Source of the DNA: Arthrobacter_B citreus
GTDB taxonomy: Bacteria; Actinomycetota; Actinomycetes; Actinomycetales; Micrococcaceae
Assembly: GCF_042429235.1 (NCBI RefSeq)
Contig: NZ_JBHMBA010000008.1
Reading direction: 5' to 3' (one strand)
DNA: 64,000 bases
A model generated the notes under the pieces. That model worked only from the letters and a program-made list of their open reading frames with translations. It ran no database searches and was not told the origin of the DNA. The position numbers and the translations under genes are program-made. The first letter of the stretch is position 1. Each line of letters opens with the position of its first letter. This document shows, piece after piece, positions 43,462-51,948 of the stretch.

Positions 43462-44304
43462 ATGCAGGAATCGAAGAGGCCGCTGAACATCGTCGTTTTG
43501 GTGAAGCACGTTCCCGATACCCAGTTTGACCGGCATCTCTCCGGCCCGGGCCACACCCTGGACCGCTCCGAGTCCATTCTGTCCGAGCTCGACGAGTACG
43601 CCCTGGAAGCTGCCCTCCAGCTGGCCGAGGCCCGCGGGGGACAGGCCGCAGGAAACATGGTCACCGCCTTGACGATGGGACCCGACGCCGCGGTCAACGC
43701 AGTGAAGAAGGCCCTGCAGATGGGTGCCTATCAGGGCATCCATGTTAACGATGCCGCCCTGGCGGGCTCGGACGCAGCCGCGACCTCCGCGGTCCTCGCC
43801 GCCGCCGTCCGGCATGCAGCCGGCGCTGATCACGGCCTTCCGGACCTTGTGATGACCGGCATGGCCTCCACCGACGGCGAGACATCGCTGGTTCCCGCGC
43901 AGCTGGCCGAACGCCTGCAGCTGGCCCAGATCACTTTCGCCTCCGAGCTGGAGGTCGACGACGACGAAAGCGGCACCGCCGTCGTCCGCGCCCGGCGCGA
44001 CGGAGACTCCTTCTCCGAAACACTGGAGGCTCCGCTGCCGGCCCTGGTATCCGTCACCGACCAGGCCAACGACCCGCGGTACCCGAATTTCAAGGGCATC
44101 ATGGCCGCCAAGAAGAAGACAGTCACGGTGCTGTCGCTGCAGGACCTGGGGATCGATCCGGCCCAGGTGGGGCTGGACGGCGCCTGGACCACAGTGGCCG
44201 CATCGGCTCCCCGCCCGCCGCGCTCCGCCGGAACCATCATTACCGACGACGGGACAGCCGGCGTCGCACTGGTGGACTATCTGGCTGCCCGGAAACTGAT
44301 CTGA
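43462..44304 (+). CDS. etfB: Electron transfer flavoprotein beta subunit
   Basis: A 280-residue AMP-binding subunit of ETF, which passes electrons from acyl-CoA dehydrogenases to the membrane quinone pool. NIVVLVKHVPDT at the N terminus and LVMTGMASTDGETSLVPAQ are family signatures. AAAGG lies six bases before the ATG at 43462. It pairs with etfA 50 bp downstream. Confidence 0.95.
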   Translation: MQESKRPLNIVVLVKHVPDTQFDRHLSGPGHTLDRSESILSELDEYALEAALQLAEARGGQAAGNMVTALTMGPDAAVNAVKKALQMGAYQGIHVNDAALAGSDAAATSAVLAAAVRHAAGADHGLPDLVMTGMASTDGETSLVPAQLAERLQLAQITFASELEVDDDESGTAVVRARRDGDSFSETLEAPLPALVSVTDQANDPRYPNFKGIMAAKKKTVTVLSLQDLGIDPAQVGLDGAWTTVAASAPRPPRSAGTIITDDGTAGVALVDYLAARKLI

Positions 44305-44354
44305 CAATCCTCCCACCGGCGCCGCTGCGCCCGAAGCACTAAGGAGAGCCACCC

Positions 44355-45299
44355 ATGGCCTCTGTCCTGGTCTTTATCGATGTCCCGGGCCTGCCGCTGC
44401 CGCGGGCGAGCCGAGAGCTCCTGACGATTGCCCGCAGCCTGGGCGAACCCGCCGTGGCCAGTCCGCGCGCCCTCGGCGACGATGTGCTGCAGGCACTCGG
44501 CGAATACGGCGCCGGCGCCGTGTACGAACCCGCACAAGCCCTGCCCGACGTCCTGGTTGCCGCAAAGGCGGCCTTCCTCGCTGCCGTGGTGCAGACAGCG
44601 GATCCTGCCGCCGTGCTGCTCGGCAACTCCTTTGAGGACCGTGAAGTGGCTGCCCGCACCGGAATCAAGATCAACTCCGGGGTCATCACCGACGCCGTGG
44701 CCGTGGCGCCGGACTTCTCAGTCACCAAGTCCGTGCTGGCCGGTTCCTACACCTCCACTTGCCGCGTGACGAACGGGGTGCCGGTGATCACGGTCAAGGC
44801 CAACAGCGTTGAGCCGGTTCCCGCCGATAACCCCTCAGCCCCCGAACGGCACCGGCTTTCCGTACCTGATTCCGGTCCGGCGGCCCGCGTCACCGGACGC
44901 ACCGAAAAGCGGGACAGCTCCCGCCCCGAACTTTCCGAGGCGCGGGTCATCGTTGCCGGCGGACGCGGCATGGACGGAGACTTCGGCCCGGTCGAGGAGC
45001 TCGCTGACGTGCTGGGCGGCGCCGTGGGCGCATCCCGTGCGGCCACCGACGCGGGCTGGATCGAACACTCCGCCCAGGTTGGCCAAACCGGCAAGACAGT
45101 GTCGCCGCAGCTGTACATCTCGGCGGGAATTTCCGGGGCGATCCAGCAGAAGGCCGGAATGCAGACGGCCAAGGTGATTGTGGCCATCAACAAGGATCCG
45201 GACGCTCCGGTTTTCGAGATCGCGGACTTCGGAATCGTGGGTGATGTGTTCTCAGTACTGCCGCAGGCCACCGGGGAAATCAAGAAGCGCAGGTCCTAG
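44355..45299 (+). CDS. etfA: Electron transfer flavoprotein alpha subunit
   Basis: A 314-residue FAD-binding subunit. The C-terminal FAD domain has GGRGMDGDFGPVEELAD and the ETF-alpha signature PQLYISAGISGAIQ followed by AGM. GGAGAG precedes the ATG. It forms a heterodimer with EtfB. Confidence 0.95.
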   Translation: MASVLVFIDVPGLPLPRASRELLTIARSLGEPAVASPRALGDDVLQALGEYGAGAVYEPAQALPDVLVAAKAAFLAAVVQTADPAAVLLGNSFEDREVAARTGIKINSGVITDAVAVAPDFSVTKSVLAGSYTSTCRVTNGVPVITVKANSVEPVPADNPSAPERHRLSVPDSGPAARVTGRTEKRDSSRPELSEARVIVAGGRGMDGDFGPVEELADVLGGAVGASRAATDAGWIEHSAQVGQTGKTVSPQLYISAGISGAIQQKAGMQTAKVIVAINKDPDAPVFEIADFGIVGDVFSVLPQATGEIKKRRS

Positions 45300-45303
45300 C
45301 CCC

Positions 45304-46089
45304 GTGGAGTCAGCTCTGAACCGTCCACAGCACCCGGCATCTCAGTACCCGGCCGGAGCCAACATTCGGCGGGTGCTCGCCTTCGCGGCCCATCCCGACG
45401 ACATCGACTTTGGCGCGGCCGGAACCGTGGCCGCATGGACAGCGGCCGGCGTCGAGGTCTCCTACTGCGTCATGACCTCCGGTGACGCCGGCGGCTTCGA
45501 GCCCGGCGACCGGAGCAGCGTGTCCGAACTGCGCCGCAGCGAGCAGCGGGCAGCCGCTGACATTGTCGGGGTCAGCGACCTGCATTTCCTGGGCGAGAAG
45601 GACGGATTCCTGGCGGTTACCCCGGAAGTGGTGGAAAAAACCGTGGCCCTGATCCGCCGTATCCGCCCCGACGTCGTGCTATCGATGCATCCGGAGCGGA
45701 ACTGGGACCGGATTCAGGCCAGCCACCCGGACCATCTGGCCTGCGGCGAAATCGTCACGCGGGCGGTCTACCCCGCGGCGGAAAATCCCTTTGCCTTTCC
45801 GCATCTGGCCGAACAGGGCCTGCAGGCCTACAAGGTGCCATGGCTGTGGTTCTACGGAGCCCCGCGGGAACGGGAAAACCATGCCGTGGACGTGAGCGCC
45901 ACCGTGGACAAGAAGCTCGCCGCCATCCGGATCCACGCCAGCCAGCACCCGGACCAGGCCGGCATGGAAACCGCAGTGCGCGGAATGCTGCAGGACAACG
46001 CCCGGCGCTTCGGACTGGGCGGGGGAGCCAGCGCTGAGACCTTCCACGCGGTGGGCGTCAACACGGACCGGACCATCGCCGGGTTCTGA
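45304..46089 (+). CDS. PIG-L family deacetylase
   Basis: A 261-residue zinc deacetylase of the LmbE/MshB group. The zinc motif is AHPDDIDFG, and a second His comes from SHPDHLACG. Family members deacetylate N-acetylglucosaminyl substrates, including mycothiol precursors and mycothiol conjugates. The exact substrate is not fixed by the sequence. The GTG start is 5 bp after etfA, so it is probably in the etf operon. Confidence 0.87.
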   Translation: MESALNRPQHPASQYPAGANIRRVLAFAAHPDDIDFGAAGTVAAWTAAGVEVSYCVMTSGDAGGFEPGDRSSVSELRRSEQRAAADIVGVSDLHFLGEKDGFLAVTPEVVEKTVALIRRIRPDVVLSMHPERNWDRIQASHPDHLACGEIVTRAVYPAAENPFAFPHLAEQGLQAYKVPWLWFYGAPRERENHAVDVSATVDKKLAAIRIHASQHPDQAGMETAVRGMLQDNARRFGLGGGASAETFHAVGVNTDRTIAGF

Positions 46090-46104
46090 CCCATCGTTGA
46101 AGCC

Positions 46105-46869
46105 CTAGTCCGCGAGGTTGGCCTCAGCCCAGCTGGCCATGGCTTCCGTCAGGTAAGCCGCAACACCGGGGGTTTCACTGTCATAGAAGGCCGTGAAACG
46201 CGGGTCCTGGACGTACAGGGCGCCCAGTGAGAGGTAGGCCGGCCGGTTCGGTGTCCAGCTGGCGCAGACCCACCGGTAGTGGCGGGCGACGGCGGCCTGT
46301 GGCCGCGGGCTGCCCGGTTCCAGCCCGGCCAGCAGACAGGCGGCGAGTTCGCGGTTGATGTCCCGGGCTTCCCCGGCGAGCTCCCGCCGTCCGTCCGGCC
46401 CCAGTGCGTCGAGGGCCGCCTTGCTGGACTCCACCCTGGCGCTTCCCCAGCGCTGCCGGGCTTCCTCCTCATAGGGGTTCTCTTCGAATCCCTTGAACAT
46501 GTTCCGTGCTTCCATCGTTTCTCCCTGTTGCAGTGCATCCATCGTGGCGCGCACGGTCGCGGCCATGGCCTGCATCCTCCGGCTTTCGTCCAGCAGCCAC
46601 CGGTGGTGGACCTCCAGGGCCTGTGCCTCATCCGTCTGTCCGGCAAGGATGGCCGCAATGGACTCCAGTCCCAGCCCGAGCCGCCGCAGCAGGAGGATCC
46701 GCTGCAGGCGCCGCAGTTCCGGTGAACCGTAAAACCGATAGCCGTTGGCGCCGGTGAAGGCCGGCGCGAGCAGGCCGCGCTCCTCGTAGTGGCGCAGGGT
46801 GCGGGAGGACACGCCCGTCATGCGGGCGACGTCGGAAATCGGCCATGCCTGCGTGTCCCGGGCTGTCAC
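46105..46869 (-). CDS. MerR-family regulator with TipAS ligand-binding domain
   Basis: A 254-residue TipA-like activator. The N-terminal MerR domain reads PISDVARMTGVSSRTLRHYEERGLL, here given as SDVARMTGVSSRTLRHYEE. The C-terminal ~140 residues form the TipAS fold (KGFEENPYEEEARQRWG), which in TipA binds thiopeptides and other drugs. The GTG at 46869 has AAGGAG six bases upstream. Its promoter carries a MerR-type dyad, so it probably controls itself. It lies directly downstream of rskA. Confidence 0.9.
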   Translation of the reverse strand: MTARDTQAWPISDVARMTGVSSRTLRHYEERGLLAPAFTGANGYRFYGSPELRRLQRILLLRRLGLGLESIAAILAGQTDEAQALEVHHRWLLDESRRMQAMAATVRATMDALQQGETMEARNMFKGFEENPYEEEARQRWGSARVESSKAALDALGPDGRRELAGEARDINRELAACLLAGLEPGSPRPQAAVARHYRWVCASWTPNRPAYLSLGALYVQDPRFTAFYDSETPGVAAYLTEAMASWAEANLAD

Positions 46870-46919
46870 AGCCAACTCCTTTCCCACCGTGCCGGCCGGA
46901 GGATTTCCGGCCCAGGTCA

Positions 46920-46950
46920 ACCGTAGGGGTTGACGCAGCGTCAAGGTCAA
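46920..46950 (-). promoter_or_regulatory. MerR-type operator-promoter of the TipA-like gene
   Basis: On the minus strand -35 TTGACC (46945-46950), a 19-bp spacer and -10 TACGGT (46920-46925). The spacer contains a perfect dyad TTGACG-CTG-CGTCAA. An overlong 19-bp spacer with a central dyad is the hallmark of MerR-activated promoters. It begins 8 bp after the rskA stop. Confidence 0.8.
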
Positions 46951-46958
46951 GCGGGATC

Positions 46959-47822
46959 TCAGGCGCTGAAGGGAATGACCAGAACCACGGGCATGGTGGG
47001 GGTGGGGGATCCGCCGTCAGGCTCCACGGTGACGGCCACCGCAGTGTACGGATCAATGTCGGTGAGCTCGGTTTCCTTGGTCCCGGACACTTCCTCGCCC
47101 GTCATCGTGCCCACGGACACCGGGTCCGAGCCGTCTGCCGGAAGACGCCACATTTGGTAGACCGATCCCTCCGGGGGCGCCGGCACGCCGTTCAGCGTGA
47201 CGACGGCGGCGTTCTCACCCGCCGAGGTGGCCACCTCGGCGGTTCCTCCGGTGGGCAGCTCTATGGTGCGCTGCTGGACGTCCGACGCCTGCAGCACTTC
47301 CTCCCGCACCGAGTCGGGCCCGAGGTTGCTGCCAATGGCAACTCCGCCCACCACAATGGCCGCTGCCGCTGCTCCGGCGAGGATCCACCGGCCTGGAGCG
47401 GACCTGAGCATGGAACGGCGGCTGCGGCGGCCGGCGAGTTCGTCAACGGGCTGCGGCGTGCCCGCAGTCTGGCGGGTCCGCTCCGGATCGGTGTCGTTGG
47501 CCTCAGGGCCGGGACCGCCCGTCTCCCGGCCGGGGCCCGAACCCTGCTGGGGCAGCCGGGCCAGGATTTTCCCGAACAGGTCCGCTGGCGGCTCTTCCTC
47601 GGCGCGGTAGCCGCCGGCAAGGGTCTCCCGTGCGCTCCACACCCGTTTCAGGAACTCTTGGCGGACGGCGGGTTCCGCCGCTTCCACTGCTGCGTCCAGT
47701 GCTTGCCGTTCATTGCCCGGCAAGGCGTTCAGCGCGTACAGCTCGGCCCACTCCAGGATCCGGCCTTCGGACAGGTCCCTGCTGAGGGCGTCCGCCGCGG
47801 CGTCAAAGCTGTTATCCGGCAT
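46959..47822 (-). CDS. rskA: Anti-sigma-K factor RskA
   Basis: A 287-residue membrane protein. The N-terminal anti-sigma domain (~1-75, ILEWAELYALNALPGNER) would bind SigK. One membrane segment (WILAGAAAAAIVVGGVAIG) is followed by the extracytoplasmic RskA domain (QMWRLPADGS). RskA is degraded by regulated proteolysis to free SigK. It overlaps the sigK stop by 11 bp, which should keep sigma and anti-sigma synthesis balanced. Confidence 0.92.
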   Translation of the reverse strand: MPDNSFDAAADALSRDLSEGRILEWAELYALNALPGNERQALDAAVEAAEPAVRQEFLKRVWSARETLAGGYRAEEEPPADLFGKILARLPQQGSGPGRETGGPGPEANDTDPERTRQTAGTPQPVDELAGRRSRRSMLRSAPGRWILAGAAAAAIVVGGVAIGSNLGPDSVREEVLQASDVQQRTIELPTGGTAEVATSAGENAAVVTLNGVPAPPEGSVYQMWRLPADGSDPVSVGTMTGEEVSGTKETELTDIDPYTAVAVTVEPDGGSPTPTMPVVLVIPFSA

Positions 47823-48465
47823 CTGAATTCACCCCCAGGCAGTTCTTGAGTCGGATCAGTCCGTCGCGGATCCGCGACTTGATGGTGGGAACGGCAGCGC
47901 CCAGTTTTTCGGCAACCTCGCGGTACGTCAGCCCGCCATAGTAGGCCAGCCGGACGGATTCCCGCTGAGTGTCCGTCAGCGTTTCAAGGCACTGAAGCAC
48001 TGCGTCGGCCTCCATCCGCTGGGTCACTGTGTCCACGACGTTGTCATAGTCCGGTTCCTGCATGACGGCTCCGAAGCGTGCCTCCCGGTTGGCTGAACTC
48101 TGCTCGGACCGCACGCGGTCCACAGCCCGGCGGTGGGCGAGCGTCAGCAGCCACGCCAGCGGCGAACCGACCGAGGGATCGAAGCGGGATGCATTGGTCC
48201 AGACCTGCAGGTAAACCTCCTGCGTGGTGTCCTCGCTGAGTTCGGCGTCGATCAGCACCCGCCGGGCCAAGCCGTACACCCGGCGGGAGGTCAGGGCGTA
48301 GAAGGCGGCAAAGTCATCTTGGCTGCCGCCGGCAATGCCCGCCAGGAGCGCTTCCAGCGAGGCTTGGGGCCGGTCTTGCTGACCGGATTTTTCTGCGGCA
48401 TCGGCGGCGCCCTCCGGTGTGGAGGCCTGCGCGGCGGAGGGCCGTCCCGTGTTGGACGTGTCCAT
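47812..48465 (-). CDS. sigK: ECF sigma factor SigK
   Basis: A 217-residue ECF sigma factor. Sigma-2 is VYGLARRVLIDAELSEDTTQ and WLLTLAHRRAVDRVR. Sigma-4 is LTDTQRESVRLAYYGGLTYR with VPTIKSRIRDGLIRLK. The start at ATG 48465 omits a non-conserved upstream reading. TATGCT lies 8 bases before it, so the message has almost no leader. In mycobacteria SigK responds to redox state and controls secreted antigens. Targets here are unknown. Confidence 0.93.
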   Translation of the reverse strand: MDTSNTGRPSAAQASTPEGAADAAEKSGQQDRPQASLEALLAGIAGGSQDDFAAFYALTSRRVYGLARRVLIDAELSEDTTQEVYLQVWTNASRFDPSVGSPLAWLLTLAHRRAVDRVRSEQSSANREARFGAVMQEPDYDNVVDTVTQRMEADAVLQCLETLTDTQRESVRLAYYGGLTYREVAEKLGAAVPTIKSRIRDGLIRLKNCLGVNSDAG

Positions 48466-48652
48466 AGGGTTCCAGCATAAACGGACAAAGGTGCCTGCCG
48501 CTGCACGCTGCTGAAGGTCGCCGTTACGCCGGGGCGTGTCAGGGCACACTGGAAGCCCTGCGGGTGAACCCGCCGGCGCCGCCTGTCCCATCACTTCCAT
48601 ACCCGCTATTCGGTGCCGCACGGTGCCGGGATGGGCCGGCCGCGGCAGAAAT

Positions 48653-49453
48653 CTAGGGGCGGCGGGCGGTGGCGATCAGGGTGTCGGCGTTCAGGTTGTG
48701 CTCTTCGCCCAGCAGGCCAAGGAAGTTCGCTTTGACCCGTTCCGCGGCGTCGTGGTCGGCGGGCAGGAGGTTGCGCAGACCGCTGCCCATCACCAGGGAC
48801 CAGGCGAGGGACGGGCTGAGCTGGACCTGGGCGGGCGTCTCGATGACCTTGATGTCGGTGAGGCCGAGAGACTCCAGCCATGCCGTCATCTTCTCCGGGG
48901 TGGCCAGGCGTTCGGCGTTGTTCCGGGACTGGGACAGTCCTTCAGCGAACTCAGGCTTTTCCTTGCGGCATTCCTGCACCAGCAGCTCGGTGAACGGGGA
49001 CAGGGATCCCTCGGCCCACGTGCTCAGCGCCAGCCGGCCGCCGGGACGCAGGTTCGAGACCAGCTGCCGGGCGCCGGCGTCCATGTCGGGAAGGAAAAAG
49101 ATGGAGTAGGCGCTGAGCACCACGTCGTATGGTTCCTCGGCCGTCCATTGAGTGACATCGCCAAGGTGCAGGGCGATGTTCTCCAGGGCCAGAGTGGTGG
49201 CCTTGGCCTGTGCGAGGGCCAGCATTTCGGTGGAAAGGTCCACCCCGTCCACCCGGGCGCCCGGGCCGGCGTACTGGGCAGCGGGGATGGTGGTGGCACC
49301 GCTGCCGCAGCCGGCATCCAGGATGCTGTCACCGATGCCGATTTCCGCTGCAGCCACCAGTGCGTTGCCCATGGGATTCCACAGCGAAGGTGCCAAACGG
49401 TCAAAGTCTGCGGCGCCGTCGTCGAACGCGGTTCCAATGGTGGTCTCGGGCAT
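48653..49453 (-). CDS. Class I SAM-dependent methyltransferase
   Basis: A 266-residue methyltransferase with motif I ILDAGCGSGATT, motif II VDGVDLSTEM and a post-motif LRPGGRLAL. The substrate is unknown. AAGGA lies six bases before the ATG. It starts 9 bp after the trmL stop, so it is probably cotranscribed with trmL. The 187 bp towards sigK contain a small GCGGG-TGAA-CCCGC... hairpin and nothing else clear. Confidence 0.85.
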   Translation of the reverse strand: MPETTIGTAFDDGAADFDRLAPSLWNPMGNALVAAAEIGIGDSILDAGCGSGATTIPAAQYAGPGARVDGVDLSTEMLALAQAKATTLALENIALHLGDVTQWTAEEPYDVVLSAYSIFFLPDMDAGARQLVSNLRPGGRLALSTWAEGSLSPFTELLVQECRKEKPEFAEGLSQSRNNAERLATPEKMTAWLESLGLTDIKVIETPAQVQLSPSLAWSLVMGSGLRNLLPADHDAAERVKANFLGLLGEEHNLNADTLIATARRP

Positions 49454-49462
49454 GGGAGGTCC

Positions 49463-49930
49463 TTAGAGCTGGGCACCTGCGAAGCCGTGCTGGCGCCAGG
49501 CTTCGTAGACGGCAATTGAGGCGGAGTTGGCGAGGTTCAAGGAACGCAGGGACGGCAGCATGGGCAAACGGACCCGGGCGGTGACGTGCGGATCCTGCAG
49601 CACTTCCTCATCCAGTCCAACGGATTCCCGGCCGAACATCAGCACATCGCCGGGCTGATAGGCGATGTCCGTGTAGGACGTGTCGCCGTCGGACGTGAAG
49701 GCGTAGACGCGTTCCGGAGCAAGTGCCTTCCACGCCGCTTCAAGCGTGGGGTGCACGTGGAGAACCGCGAGGTCGTGATAGTCCAGGCCCGCGCGGCGCA
49801 GCTTGGAATCCTCCAGGTCGAAGCCCAGCGGCTCAACGAGGTGGAGTTCGGCTCCGGTGATCGCGGCAAGGCGGATGGCGTTGCCGGTATTACCGGGAAT
49901 TTCAGGGGTGTGGAAGAGGATGCGGAACAC
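49463..49930 (-). CDS. trmL: tRNA (cytidine(34)-2'-O)-methyltransferase TrmL
   Basis: A 155-residue SPOUT methyltransferase that 2'-O-methylates the wobble base of tRNA-Leu in relatives. The knot motifs are FHTPEIPGNTGNAIRLA, MFGRESVGLDEEVL and LRSLNLANSASIAVYEAWRQ. The GTG start follows a TAGGAT box by six bases, so it may have its own leaderless promoter inside the end of the J-domain operon. Confidence 0.92.
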   Translation of the reverse strand: MFRILFHTPEIPGNTGNAIRLAAITGAELHLVEPLGFDLEDSKLRRAGLDYHDLAVLHVHPTLEAAWKALAPERVYAFTSDGDTSYTDIAYQPGDVLMFGRESVGLDEEVLQDPHVTARVRLPMLPSLRSLNLANSASIAVYEAWRQHGFAGAQL

Positions 49931-49936
49931 ATCCCC

Positions 49937-49942
49937 ATCCTA
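49937..49942 (-). promoter_or_regulatory. -10 element for leaderless trmL transcript
   Basis: TAGGAT on the minus strand, exactly six bases before the GTG at 49930. The intervening GGGGAT is too close to act as a ribosome site. Confidence 0.45.
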
Positions 49943-49951
49943 TGCCTGGAG

Positions 49952-50911
49952 CTACCGCGCGGACGCATCGATGAGTCCGCCGAGCACCGGAAGCTGCACC
50001 ACATTGGGCTGGGGTCCGTCGTTGAAGAAACGGCGGAGCTCCCGCTGGATGGTTCCGGCGTTGGCCACATGGATCATGGCCGGGGAGCTGCGGCTGAGCG
50101 ATGGCGGGTAGTCGATGACGGGTTCGAAGGGATTTCCGTTGGGGCTGTGCAGGACGACCCAGCCGCTGACGTTGCACTCCGGGAAGCGGTCCTGGATGGT
50201 CCGCACGGCGTCGGGCAGGCGGCCGATGTTCACTTCCCGGCCGCGGCTGCGCAGGTGCCGTCCGTCCCAGTTGTAGTTGCCCGAGGACGCCATTTGGGAT
50301 TCCAGCACGGCCATCCGGTAGCCGCCCAGCAGCACATGGCCCACGTCCAGGTTTCCGCCGCGCGGAGAGCGGTCGGGCATATGCAGCCCGTTCACCAGCC
50401 GGCCGGCCGGGTAATCCTCGAGCAGGGTGCGCTGCAGGAGACCGATGGTGAGGAGTTCGCCGTCGTACCGGGACGCGGCGGAACCCAGCCGGGAGAAAAG
50501 ACCGGGCCGGCGGGGCGAGCCGTGGATTTGCTGGCCGGCCAGCGCGAGCGGCAGCACGGGCGGGGAATCGGGAGAAAAATCTGGAACAAACCGCGGGGGA
50601 GTGTCGAGTGTGTCTTCAGCGGGAGCGGAACCGCCGCGCTGGTAGCCGGTGCGGGCCGCGGCGCCCCGGGAAGCGGGTCCTGCCTGCGCGGCCCCCGTTC
50701 CGCGGCCCAGGCTCAGGTCGTAGGCTGCTTTTTGGCGCGGGTTCGACAGGACCTCGTACGCCTCCGCCACAACGTGGAAGGTCTCGCTGCTGCCGCCGGC
50801 ATCCGGATGCGTGGCGCGGGCCGCCTTTCGGTAGGCGGCCTTGATCTGTTCCGTGCTGGCCGTGGGGGTGATGCCCAAAACCTCATACAGCGTCTTGGGA
50901 GACGGACTCAC
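49952..50911 (-). CDS. J-domain protein with NERD-like C-terminal domain
   Basis: A 319-residue protein. Residues 1-67 form a J domain (YEVLGITPTASTEQIKAAYR) with the HPD motif at 35-37. A Gly/Ala/Pro-rich linker follows. Residues ~145-270 resemble a nuclease-related (NERD, PD-(D/E)XK) fold: YDGELLTIGLL with Glu152, NLDVGHVLLGGYRMAVLE with Asp189 and Glu204, then NYNWDG. The lysine of ExK is Gln206, so nuclease activity may be lost. The GTG start has AAAGGA about six bases upstream. No DnaK or GrpE gene is nearby. The C-terminal call is inference. Confidence 0.75.
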   Translation of the reverse strand: MSPSPKTLYEVLGITPTASTEQIKAAYRKAARATHPDAGGSSETFHVVAEAYEVLSNPRQKAAYDLSLGRGTGAAQAGPASRGAAARTGYQRGGSAPAEDTLDTPPRFVPDFSPDSPPVLPLALAGQQIHGSPRRPGLFSRLGSAASRYDGELLTIGLLQRTLLEDYPAGRLVNGLHMPDRSPRGGNLDVGHVLLGGYRMAVLESQMASSGNYNWDGRHLRSRGREVNIGRLPDAVRTIQDRFPECNVSGWVVLHSPNGNPFEPVIDYPPSLSRSSPAMIHVANAGTIQRELRRFFNDGPQPNVVQLPVLGGLIDASAR

Positions 50912-51108
50912 GGCGGTTCCTTTCGGTGCGGCGTCCCGCAGGTGGTTCGGCGCCGGGCGGTGCCGGCGGGGCTTGGTGGTGAACAGTGCATCAGCGCTGC
51001 AGCGGGTACAGGACCGCAGCAGGTACAACGACGCAGCGGAGCACTACGTTTCCAAAACTTTTCCGGCACAGGGCCCGCGGGGGAGTCCTACTGCGCGGAA
51101 GGACGATT

Positions 51109-51873
51109 CTAGCCGGATCCCCCGGGCCGGCGGCGATAGTGCGCATCGGCGGCCGCAATGACGCGGGGATGCCCCGGATCGCTGTTCTCCACCACCACTG
51201 ACGCCAGCAGCGCCGGATCGGTGTCGGCGAAGTACAGCTGCTGGCCGCCCACGTACCGGTTCATGTCCGGATGGTCCGGGTCCGGCGGAGAACCGTCCCG
51301 GACCGCCATCCGGGCGGCAGCGACGGCGAAGGGAACGTCCAGAAAAATGGAATAGTCCCAGCAAGCCGCCAGCTCGGCCCGGTGCAGGAACAGTCCGTCC
51401 ACCAGCACGACGGCGGTGGCAGCGGCATGCACCGGAGGCGGCGCCAGCACGGCGTCGGTGTCCAGGTTGTGGCCGGCCGGGCGGTAGCAGCCGGATCCGC
51501 CGGGTTTCAGCGGATCAAGGACGTAGGCGCGGAACTGCTCCAAGTTGTAGGAATCGCGCCGGAACCCTTCAGGCGATCCGCGGCCGCGCCGATGGCGCAC
51601 AGCGCGGGGGTGATGGAAGTCATCCAACGATATCCGCACCACGCAGCGGTGGTGCGGGCCCGCCGCAACGGCGGCGGCCAGGGCATCGGCAAAGGTCGTC
51701 TTCCCGGAACCGTCAACACCGTCCACGGCCGCGAAGACGCGTCCGGCCGGATCCATGCCGGACAGGCGGGAAGCAAGGGCAGCCAGGAGCGGTGCCCGCC
51801 CGTCCGGCGCGGGTGCCCGCGCCGGTGCCGGAAGCGGGCGGCGGCTATTGCCTGATCCTGTCGGTGGCATCAC
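51109..51873 (-). CDS. Uridine kinase-like P-loop protein
   Basis: A 254-residue nucleoside/phosphoribulokinase-type protein. The P-loop is GVDGSGKTTFAD (~52-63), preceded by a Pro/Ala-rich N terminus. SLDDFHHPRAVR and RRDSYNLEQFRAYVLDPL match the uridine-kinase substrate region. The start may be the GTG at 51873, six bases after a CAGACT box, or the adjacent ATG at 51870. The substrate is not proven. The ~200 bp towards the J-domain gene show no feature. Confidence 0.8.
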   Translation of the reverse strand: MMPPTGSGNSRRPLPAPARAPAPDGRAPLLAALASRLSGMDPAGRVFAAVDGVDGSGKTTFADALAAAVAAGPHHRCVVRISLDDFHHPRAVRHRRGRGSPEGFRRDSYNLEQFRAYVLDPLKPGGSGCYRPAGHNLDTDAVLAPPPVHAAATAVVLVDGLFLHRAELAACWDYSIFLDVPFAVAAARMAVRDGSPPDPDHPDMNRYVGGQQLYFADTDPALLASVVVENSDPGHPRVIAAADAHYRRRPGGSG

Positions 51874-51936
51874 GGCAGCAGTCTGCCATGGACAACCGCG
51901 TCACGGCGGGGAATCGGCATCCACGGCTAACACCGT

Positions 51937-51942
51937 TAGAAT
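51937..51942 (+). promoter_or_regulatory. -10 element for leaderless cysteine desulfurase transcript
   Basis: TAGAAT exactly six bases before the GTG at 51949. No Shine-Dalgarno and no clear -35. Confidence 0.5.
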
Positions 51943-51948
51943 TGGACG

